DNA of 33,625 nt from Akkermansia muciniphila. GTDB taxonomy: Bacteria > Verrucomicrobiota > Verrucomicrobiia > Limisphaerales > BJHT01. Shown here in pieces: positions 25,686 to 32,480 of this stretch. Position 1 is the stretch's first letter, and the number at the start of each line of letters is the position of its first letter. The DNA lies in contig CAMAUZ010000083.1 of assembly GCA_945861535.1 (NCBI GenBank), forward strand, positions 1-33,625, given 5' to 3'. The position numbers and the translations under genes are program-made. Below the pieces are notes generated by a model. It ran no database searches, was not told the DNA's origin, and saw nothing but the letters and a program-made list of their open reading frames with translations.

Positions 25686-26681
25686 TCAATGCGTGTAAGC
25701 GAACAACACCCAGTTGGTCATCCACTGGTACATCGTTTCGCGCTGGCGGTTGTCGCCGCCGTGGCCGATGCCTTCGCCGATCGGGTTCGACGCACTCGGC
25801 GGCGTCGAGATTTCCCAGCCGCAGCCGTCATCATTCGGGCTGAAGAAAATCGCGGGCCGGTTATCCAGCGGGAAATAGAGCCACGCGCGATTCTCGAACT
25901 CCGCGGCCCCCGGCCATGGCGTGGGATAGATCATCTTAAAACAGTCCTTCACCAGCACGTCGTCCTGCGCCAGCACCCGCGGCTCCGCGCCCACGATCAT
26001 CTTCGCCACCTCGGGCCGCACCGACTCGGCAAACGGGCTGCCGCGATTGTAGCAATCATCCAGAAACAACGTGCCGCCGCGCTTCAGAAACAGCGTCAGA
26101 TTCGCGTTCTCCTTCTCATTGAATCCCCAGCGGTAGTGCGACGTGAGGTAGAGCACCGTCTCCTGAAAGATGTCGTCCTTCGCGACGTTCAAGCCCTCGT
26201 TCTCGATATGCACCGGCAGGTCCGTGCGCTTGCCGATTTGGTAGAGCATGTAGGGAACGGCCGTCGGGTCCGTGTTCCAGTCCACGCTCGGCATCGCCGG
26301 CTGAATCTTGCGGATGCGGATTTTGTTCCGCCGGTCCGCCTCGCCCTGCTCCGAGCGCTTCACCGCCTCCGTCGCCGAGATTTCCGTCCGGTTCATCTGC
26401 CGCGCCCGCTCCGCCCACGACTGCGCGTGCGCCGCCAGCGGCAGCAGCACGGTGCAAAATGCGAGCAGGCAAAACCCCAGCAGCGTGGACCCTCTGGGAG
26501 CTTGGTAGGGCGCGTCTGTCCCCAGCGCGCCGCGGGCCGTGCGGACGCCGAACCGGCGCGCTGAGGACAGACGCGCCCTACCAGTCCGCTTTGGAAAACT
26601 CCCGCCCCCCGCCGCGCCAGCCTGTGTCTCCCCACCAACCAAGTCCGGAGGCTCCTGGCCGACAAAGAATCCACATGTCAT
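25686..26681 (-). CDS. DUF4159-domain secreted protein (paralog B)
   Basis: A 331-residue protein if started at the ATG at 26681; a more distal start at 26729 is open, and a TTG near the VGG stretch is possible. Residues 34-60 are encoded by a 79-bp palindromic element. The signal core follows (LLGFCLLAFCTVLLPLAAHA), with cleavage likely before QSWAERARQ. The DUF4159 domain (VDWNTDPTAVPYMLYQIGK, GGTLFLDDCYNRGSPF) is nearly identical to that of paralog A, while the N-terminal 80 residues differ more. The sequence VGG...GSF just before the element is recognisable in both paralogs, so the duplication covers the 5' end as well. It stands about 100 nt after the nagA-like gene and 14 nt before paralog A. 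Confidence 0.8.
   Translation of the reverse strand: MTCGFFVGQEPPDLVGGETQAGAAGGGSFPKRTGRARLSSARRFGVRTARGALGTDAPYQAPRGSTLLGFCLLAFCTVLLPLAAHAQSWAERARQMNRTEISATEAVKRSEQGEADRRNKIRIRKIQPAMPSVDWNTDPTAVPYMLYQIGKRTDLPVHIENEGLNVAKDDIFQETVLYLTSHYRWGFNEKENANLTLFLKRGGTLFLDDCYNRGSPFAESVRPEVAKMIVGAEPRVLAQDDVLVKDCFKMIYPTPWPGAAEFENRAWLYFPLDNRPAIFFSPNDDGCGWEISTPPSASNPIGEGIGHGGDNRQRETMYQWMTNWVLFAYTH
26504..26582. repeat. 79-bp palindromic element in DUF4159 gene B (loop inverted)
   Basis: The 29-bp arms match those at 25539-25617 with one mismatch. The 21-nt loop is CGGGCCGTGCGGACGCCGAA(C) on the plus strand. Its reverse complement, GTTCGGCGTCCGCACGGCCC(G), matches the other loop at 17 of 21 positions, whereas the direct orientation does not match. 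Confidence 0.85.
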
Positions 26682-26783
26682 GCGCGTGTTTATGCGGGCG
26701 ACGCTTGCCCAAACAAAACAGCCCCACAAGCTCCAATCCGGTTCGCACGCGCGCTGCGCCGCAGCCCGCCGGTATTGAGTCCC

Positions 26784-27983
26784 TCAGCGGCGAACGTTCA
26801 CGCCGTCCAGCCACACCTGTTTCACCCGCAGGGTCGGACTGAGCACGAGAATGTCCGCGCGTTTGCCGGGTTCGAGACTGCCGCGGTCGGACGCAAGGCC
26901 GGTGCGTTCGGCGGGCGTGAGGCTGGCCATGCGGATCACGTCGCACAACGGCGCGGGGGTGCGGGCCTTCATCACCCGGACCATGTGGTCCAGGCCCATC
27001 ACCGAGCTGGCGAGCGAGCCGCCGGGCGCGCGGCCCACCTTTCCGTCGTGATCGAAGTCGGTGCCGGTGAGCGGGTGCCCGAACTTGTAACGCCCCGGCG
27101 GCCGGTCGAGCGCGCGGCTCGAATCAGTGACAAGGAGCAGTCGCTCGGGGCCGATCATGCGCCAGGCAAACTCGAGCAACTCCGGCGCGAGATGCTCGCC
27201 GTCGGCGATGACCTCGGTGCTCATGGCGCGATTCGCCAGGACAAACTGCTCCATGCTGCCCTGCATCGGCGTGCCCAGCCGGGCGCGCACCGAAGGTACG
27301 CTGCTCATGGCGCACCAGAAGTGGTCCACATGCCGCATCCCGCCGCGAAAGGCCCGCGCCATCTCGGTCCACGACGCGTTGGAATGGCCGCAGGTGATGA
27401 AACAGCCGTGCCGCTGCGCTGCGCGATAAAACGCCGCTGCACCGGGCAATTCGGCCGCGCACGTGGCGATGCGGACCAGACCCGTGGCGAAATATTTTCC
27501 AAACTCCGCCGCCGTCGGATCGCGCCGCCCATCGACCGCGTGGCAGCCCACTTTGTCGGGCGCAAAGAAAGGCCCGTAGAGATGCACGCCGGCAATACGC
27601 GCGCCGTTCGCGGGACTGGCTTCGTCGCGCACCGTGCGGCAGGCGGTCAGCAGGGCGTGAATCTCGGCGGGCGAGCCGGTGGTGGTGGTCGGGAAAATCG
27701 TGGTGGTGCCATGCCGCGCATGAGCGCGACAGGCGGTGCGGACGGCCTCGGCGGTGCCGTCCATGAAATCCGCGCCCGCGCCGCCATGCACATGGACATC
27801 AATGAATCCGGGCGACACGTAGCCACCGGCGGCGTCCACCACCACGGCGTCGCGCGGAACCCGCGCGCGGTCCTTGGTGATTTCCAGAATGCGGCCGGCA
27901 CGCAGAAGCACGCGCGCGGCGGGCAGGAGCCGGTCCGGGAGAATGGCGGTGGCGTTGCGGATGACGGTAAGCGGGGCGGTCAT
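26784..27983 (-). CDS. nagA: N-acetylglucosamine-6-phosphate deacetylase-like amidohydrolase
   Basis: A 399-residue protein of the usual NagA length. It shows the amidohydrolase layout: N-terminal beta domain, GFIDVHVHGG with H64 and H66, THGT-like HGTTTIFPTTTTG, CGHSNAS with H200, RHVDHFWCAM with H221, VTDSS with catalytic D287, and a C-terminal GSLEPGKRADILVL. NagA removes acetate from GlcNAc-6-P in the cytoplasm, feeding amino sugars into glycolysis or cell-wall synthesis. One oddity is HLYGPF at 134-139, where classical NagA has HLEGPF. The glutamate is a metal ligand, so metal binding must differ, or this is a subfamily acting on another N-acetyl sugar. The start is the ATG at 27983; no strong ribosome binding site is visible. 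It is first in the minus-strand operon with the DUF4159 and giant secreted genes. Confidence 0.82.
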   Translation of the reverse strand: MTAPLTVIRNATAILPDRLLPAARVLLRAGRILEITKDRARVPRDAVVVDAAGGYVSPGFIDVHVHGGAGADFMDGTAEAVRTACRAHARHGTTTIFPTTTTGSPAEIHALLTACRTVRDEASPANGARIAGVHLYGPFFAPDKVGCHAVDGRRDPTAAEFGKYFATGLVRIATCAAELPGAAAFYRAAQRHGCFITCGHSNASWTEMARAFRGGMRHVDHFWCAMSSVPSVRARLGTPMQGSMEQFVLANRAMSTEVIADGEHLAPELLEFAWRMIGPERLLLVTDSSRALDRPPGRYKFGHPLTGTDFDHDGKVGRAPGGSLASSVMGLDHMVRVMKARTPAPLCDVIRMASLTPAERTGLASDRGSLEPGKRADILVLSPTLRVKQVWLDGVNVRR

Positions 27984-28556
27984 GAGTTGGCGGATGGAAC
28001 GGCAAATGGATCGGCCGCGAAAGGAACAAAAGCGAGTCGAGGTGAACCCGAGTGCCGCACCGGCGCAGCCTGTAGCCAACTCACTTGATTGGCGGAGGGG
28101 GCAGGGACGGCTGGTGGAGGCGGCGGCGCGGAATATCCATGGGGAAAGATCCACGGGCTTGGACCGGGGAATTTTTGACAGAAAAATTAGGGACAGAAAG
28201 ATTCAGGCCAGGAAAATCGGATTTTTCTGTCCCCAATGTTTCTGTCAAAAACTCCCGGCTCCCGGCGGTCGGGAGATCAGAACCAACCGAACCACTGAAC
28301 GGGGGGAGAACCCGGGCACCGCGCCGGCGCAGTCGGGGCCACCATTTTCGGCGGATGGAAACGAGCATCGTTCGCAGACGGATTTAGGCGCAGGCTGCGT
28401 GACTTGCCGCCGCCTCGTCACCTCGGCGGCTACGTTTTCACACAGTCCGTGAAGCCGGGTGCTAATGAGAAGAGCGACAAACCGAACTGAGCTCCGCCGC
28501 TCTCCGCCGGCACCGCGCGCTTGCCAGCCCACCCGCCCGGGCGTAGCACTGGTCCC
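27984..28556. other. Divergent intergenic region with inverted repeats
   Basis: The 573 bp between the divergently transcribed nagA-like gene and the prepilin-like gene must hold both promoters, but I cannot assign them. It contains an inverted repeat at 28172-28251 and a short GCCGCC..GGCGGC hairpin at 28409-28430 that resembles dispersed repeats. Frames open here look like read-through of the repeats, not genes. Confidence 0.5.
28172..28251. repeat. Imperfect inverted repeat with GACAGAAA / TTTCTGTC arms
   Basis: The left arm TTTTTGACAGAAAAATTAGG (28172 on) and the right arm ending AATGTTTCTGTCAAAAA (to 28251) are inverted. GGGACAGAAA and TTTCTGTCCC pair inside. It is clearly AT-richer than its surroundings, so it stands out as an inserted element. 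Confidence 0.65.
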
Positions 28557-29330
28557 ATGATTTACCCGTTTCATGGCCGCACATTCCGCCCGTCTGGCCC
28601 GCCAGATCGCCGCGACTGGGGGTTCACCTTGATCGAGCTGCTGGTCGTCATCGCGATCATTGGCATACTCGCCAGCCTGCTGCTGCCCGCCTTGGGCAAG
28701 GCCAAGCAGAAGGCCAATCAGGCCAAATGTCTGAGCAACAACGGGCAGTTCGGTCTCGCCGCGCGCCTCTATGTCGAAGACTTCAACGACCGCTTCCCGC
28801 CGACGCGCATCATCAACACGCTCGGGGCGGCGACAGATTCGCAGTTCGCGTGGTTCGGCAAGCGCGGCAACAACGCGCTGTATCTGCTGTTCGGCGCGGA
28901 CCGGCGGTATGTGAACAGCTACATCAGCAAGTTCGGGACGAATGACGAAGTGGAGGTGGCGCATTGCCCCGCGGATCGCACGGTCGGGGCGACCGCCTCC
29001 TCGTACGATTTTTACGGTTCCTCCTACACCCCCAACGCTGGCGCGCAGCTGAACCCGACGATCAACTACATCACCAAAGATCTGAACCTGAACTCGGTGT
29101 TCATGGCGGAAATCAACTCGCCCGTGCGCATGTTGGTGAACAGCGAGCCGGGTATCTGGTCCCCCATCTGGCCGATCACGTATGCCAACGCCGCGCAGCA
29201 GTTCTTTTGGCATAGCCCGGTGAACGACAATCGCTTCAACGCGACCTTTGCCGACGGCCACGCCGAGTTCCTCCGCGTGTTCGTGGGCGTCAACGCCACC
29301 AACACGTACACGTCCAACCGGGATTTGTAG
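28557..29330 (+). CDS. Prepilin-type (type II secretion/pseudopilin-like) protein
   Basis: A 257-residue protein from the ATG at 28557; an upstream TTG frame is possible but less likely. The type IV prepilin signal [20 protein letters not shown] is textbook: cleavage after G22, F23 methylated by a PilD-type prepilin peptidase, and E27 as the Glu+5. The long hydrophobic helix is followed by a globular domain with two cysteines (residues about 58 and 142) and a C-terminal [14 protein letters not shown], the DG motif of the many-copy 'H-X9-DG' prepilin-like proteins of Planctomycetota and Verrucomicrobiota. Here the preceding histidine (FWHSPVNDN) is 14 positions before the DG, longer than the standard spacing. 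Such proteins are membrane-anchored or pilus-like surface proteins; their function is not known. Confidence 0.82.
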   Translation: MIYPFHGRTFRPSGPPDRRDWGFTLIELLVVIAIIGILASLLLPALGKAKQKANQAKCLSNNGQFGLAARLYVEDFNDRFPPTRIINTLGAATDSQFAWFGKRGNNALYLLFGADRRYVNSYISKFGTNDEVEVAHCPADRTVGATASSYDFYGSSYTPNAGAQLNPTINYITKDLNLNSVFMAEINSPVRMLVNSEPGIWSPIWPITYANAAQQFFWHSPVNDNRFNATFADGHAEFLRVFVGVNATNTYTSNRDL

Positions 29331-29436
29331 CGGGCGTCGGTGGCAGGGCTGAGTTGCCGCTCGGCCCAAACTTTTCCCCGTCCGAACGCGGGAGATTTCC
29401 ACCGTCGCCTGGTGAGGACGGGGACGTCGGTGAAGA

Positions 29437-29520
29437 GGCCACGGCCGCGCGCAGCCCTACCTCATCCCGGTAGGGACGCGCTGCCGTGCGTCCGTGATCT
29501 CTCCCCCGTCCGCCGCGTCC
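29437..29520 (+). repeat. Interspersed repeat with GTAGGGACGCGCTGCC core, copy 1
   Basis: Starts GGCCACGGCCGCGCGCAGCC and includes GGTAGGGACGCGCTGCCGTG. It is repeated in the same orientation 131 bp further on. Confidence 0.65.
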
Positions 29521-29567
29521 GCCCACAAACCACGCCGCCTCCGTCCCCACGCGCCCGAACGAAGACA

Positions 29568-29651
29568 GGCCACGGCCGCGCGCAGCGCAGCCCTACCCCA
29601 TCCCGGTAGGGACGCGCTGCCGCGCGTCCGTGACCTTTCCCCGCCCGCCGC
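29568..29651 (+). repeat. Interspersed repeat with GTAGGGACGCGCTGCC core, copy 2
   Basis: A direct copy of 29437-29520 with a 5-6 bp insertion near the start (GCGCAGCGCAGCC) and a few substitutions. Confidence 0.65.
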
Positions 29652-29774
29652 GTCCTCCCCAAAATCCATGCCACCTTCATTTGCCGCGGCCCCTCCCGTT
29701 TCCCCTCCTCAAGTTCTCCCCCGGACCCAAAACACGGCTTGCCAACCACCCACGTCGGCGCAAATTCCCCGGTA

Positions 29775-32444
29775 ATGATCCCGCTTCCACAGCTCTCCCC
29801 TTCCATTCTCGGAGCTTGGACGCCATTCTCCCGCCACGCCCGCATTCACCTCGCGCCCCTCATCGCATTGCTGCTCTCCCTCGCTAGCGTGAGCGCCATC
29901 GCCGCCGCCACGAGCGCCGACGAACCGCAGTTCGGCCGTCACGTCGTCCCCCTTCTCAGCAAGCTCGGCTGCAACGGCGGCGCCTGCCACGGCGCGGTGC
30001 AGGGGAAAGGCCGCTTCTCGTTGTCGCTGTTCGGCGGCGATCCGCAGGCGGACTACGCCCAAGTGGTCCATGCCTTCGCCGGTCGCCGGATCAATCCCAT
30101 TGAGCCGGCGAAGAGCCTGTTGCTGCGCAAGCCCACCCAAGACCTCGCGCACGAGGGCGGCCTGCGCTTGGAACCCGGCAGCTTCGAGTACAACCTGCTG
30201 CTGCGATGGATCGCCGGTGGTATGCAGCGCGACCATCCCGACGATCCCCGGCAGGTAGCGCGCTATCGCGTCAAGCAACTGCGCATCACTCCCGCCGAGC
30301 AGGTGCTCGATCCGGGCAAGACCTACACCCTGCGCGTCGAGGCCACGTTCGCCGACGGCACGGTCGAGGACATGACGCGTTTCTGTTCCTTTGAGTCGCG
30401 CGACAAATCGGTGGTGACAGTGGACCGCGCGGGCCTCGTGCGGGGCGTCGGCGTCGGTGACACCTCCCTGGTCGCGCGTTACCGGGGCGATCCCATCGCG
30501 GCGACAGTGCTGGTGCCGCGCGGCGGTGCGGTCGGCAACGAGCCGTTCCCGAGGGTCACGCCGCACAACTTCATCGACGAGCACATCCTCACCAAACTCC
30601 AGCGCCTGAACATCCCGCCCTCGGGCCTCGCTGATGATGAAACCTTCCTCCGCCGCGCTTCGCTCGACATCGCCGGGGTGCTGCCCACGCCCGAGGAGAT
30701 TCGCGCCTTTCTGCAAGCCGGCCCTGCGGGCGACGTCGCCAAACGCGCGAAGAAGATCGACGAACTCCTCCTTCGCCCCGGGCACACGGCGCTCTGGACC
30801 CTCAAGTTCTGCGACCTGCTCAAGGCGACCGATTTCGGCGTCTATGCCGATGGGCTGAAAAACGAGGACGACGCCCCGCGTTTCGCCGCCTGGGTACGGG
30901 CGCGGCTCCAGGAAAACACGCCTTACGATCAGTTCGTCGAGCGCATCCTGCTGGCGACCAGCCGCGAGGGCAAAAGCGTCGCGGCGTGGGGCAAGGACGT
31001 CGAGAAGCTCTACGAACTCTCCACCGCCGACTGGGGCGAGACCGCGTTCTACAGCCAGCGCCGGTCGCTTGATCTTTACTGGCAGCGCAAGGGCGCGAAC
31101 GGCGTCCCCGGCACGCTTCAGGTCGCTCACGCCTTCCTTGGTCTGCGTCTCGAATGCGCCCAGTGCCACCGCCACCCGCACGATGTCTGGCAGCAGGACG
31201 ATCTGCTCAGTTTCGCCAACTTCTTCACCCGCGTCCGCAAGCCCGGCTTCGAAGGTGGCAACGAAAAGAAATTCCCCGAGCACGCCAAAGTATTCCAAGC
31301 CTACGAAGCCGAGGGCAAAAGCCTCACCGCCGAAGTGAAGAAGCTGAAGGAAGGCGAACTCAAGGCTCTTACCGATAAGATGACCAAGGCTAAGTCAGAA
31401 AAAAGCCCGGACTATGACTCACTCAAGACCGAGCACGAAGCCATGAGCGAGCGCGTCCGACAGCTCGAGCGGCGCGGCAAATACCTGGTGGATAGTGTCG
31501 CCAAGCGCGTCCTCCACACGGACATTTTCTGGCAGCAGGATGACAAGGCCTGGGCCAGCGTCGTCAGCCCGCTCGGCTCGCAGAAGTCGATGCAGTTCCG
31601 CCTGCTGGGTGACACCGAACCCGCCACCATTGATAACTCGGAAGATCCCCGCCAGCGCGTGATGGACTGGCTCCGTCGTCCCGACAATCCCTACTTCGCC
31701 AAGGGAATTATCAACCGCGTCTGGGCGCACTATCTCGGCCGCGGCATCGTCGATCCGCCCGACGATCTCTCGCCGCTGAATCCGCCGACCCATCCGCGAC
31801 TGTTCGATGAGTTGGCGAAACAATTCATCGCCCATAAGTACGATCTCCGCTGGCTCCACCGCACGATTCTCAACAGTCGTACCTATCAGCAGAGCAGCAC
31901 CCCGACGCCCGCCAACGCGATGGACCGCGCCAACTACGCCCGCTTCTATTTCCGCCGCCCGCCCGCCGAGGTGCTGCTCGACGCCATCGACCAGGTCACC
32001 GGCACCCGCGAAAACCTGGACATGAAATTCCATCGCTGGCCCGACAAAGTCACCACGGTGGAAAGTCCCTTCACTCCGCGGAATCCCTACGTCGCCTTCA
32101 TGCTCGAACAGTTCGGCCAACCCAAGCGCAATGCGGGCGTCCAGTGCGACTGCGAGCGCGATTCCAACGCCTCGATTCTCCAAGTCATGAGTCTGGCCAA
32201 CCACCCGCGCATCCTGCAAAAAATCGCCGACCCCGCCGGCCGCGCCGCCGCCCTCACCAAGTCCGCCACCACCGACGACGCGCGGATCAGCGAGGCCTTT
32301 CTCACCGTCCTAAGTCGCTCGCCGAACGACGCGGAAAAGACCGCGTGCCTCGACTATCTCAAGAGCACAGATTCAGCAGAAAAAGGATTGCAGGGTATAA
32401 TGTGGGGTCTGATGAACACCCGTGAGTTCCTGTTGCAACATTGA
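29775..32444 (+). CDS. DUF1549/DUF1553 secreted cytochrome-like protein with BIG2 domain
   Basis: An 889-residue protein from the ATG at 29775, with a signal-peptide core (LAPLIALLLSLASVSAIAAA, about 27-46). A first Cys motif, GCNGGACHGA (C66, C71-H72), is of the planctomycete cytochrome type. Residues about 168-250 are a bacterial Ig-like (BIG2) domain (VEATFADGTVEDMTR). DUF1549 follows (about 267-480) and includes a true CXXCH haem-binding motif, ECAQCHRHPHD (C461, C464, H465). A charged helical stretch is at about 510-570. DUF1553 covers about 624-840 (FAKGIINRVWAHYLGRGIVD, LHRTILNSRTYQQSS). These proteins are typical of Planctomycetota and Verrucomicrobiota, are exported, and nearly always pair with a DUF1501 protein, as here 36 nt downstream. 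They are thought to take part in electron transfer or polysaccharide/sulfatase-linked processes, but no reaction is proven. Confidence 0.88.
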   Translation: MIPLPQLSPSILGAWTPFSRHARIHLAPLIALLLSLASVSAIAAATSADEPQFGRHVVPLLSKLGCNGGACHGAVQGKGRFSLSLFGGDPQADYAQVVHAFAGRRINPIEPAKSLLLRKPTQDLAHEGGLRLEPGSFEYNLLLRWIAGGMQRDHPDDPRQVARYRVKQLRITPAEQVLDPGKTYTLRVEATFADGTVEDMTRFCSFESRDKSVVTVDRAGLVRGVGVGDTSLVARYRGDPIAATVLVPRGGAVGNEPFPRVTPHNFIDEHILTKLQRLNIPPSGLADDETFLRRASLDIAGVLPTPEEIRAFLQAGPAGDVAKRAKKIDELLLRPGHTALWTLKFCDLLKATDFGVYADGLKNEDDAPRFAAWVRARLQENTPYDQFVERILLATSREGKSVAAWGKDVEKLYELSTADWGETAFYSQRRSLDLYWQRKGANGVPGTLQVAHAFLGLRLECAQCHRHPHDVWQQDDLLSFANFFTRVRKPGFEGGNEKKFPEHAKVFQAYEAEGKSLTAEVKKLKEGELKALTDKMTKAKSEKSPDYDSLKTEHEAMSERVRQLERRGKYLVDSVAKRVLHTDIFWQQDDKAWASVVSPLGSQKSMQFRLLGDTEPATIDNSEDPRQRVMDWLRRPDNPYFAKGIINRVWAHYLGRGIVDPPDDLSPLNPPTHPRLFDELAKQFIAHKYDLRWLHRTILNSRTYQQSSTPTPANAMDRANYARFYFRRPPAEVLLDAIDQVTGTRENLDMKFHRWPDKVTTVESPFTPRNPYVAFMLEQFGQPKRNAGVQCDCERDSNASILQVMSLANHPRILQKIADPAGRAAALTKSATTDDARISEAFLTVLSRSPNDAEKTACLDYLKSTDSAEKGLQGIMWGLMNTREFLLQH

Positions 32445-32480
32445 CCCACCCGGCACCCTGGCATACAACCTGACTCACCC

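Larger units (their letters stand above)
29331..29774. other. Repeat-bearing spacer
   Basis: 444 bp between two plus-strand genes. Two direct copies of an approximately 85-bp palindromic element occupy 29437-29520 and 29568-29651. No gene is supported. The promoter of the DUF1549 gene is probably in the last 120 bp, but no motif is clear. Confidence 0.5.

Noticed and set aside
28081-28452. Short frames with peptides such as LTEKLGTERF in the intergenic region.
   Set aside because: They are translations of the AT-rich inverted repeat. Neither strand has a plausible start signal or known domain.
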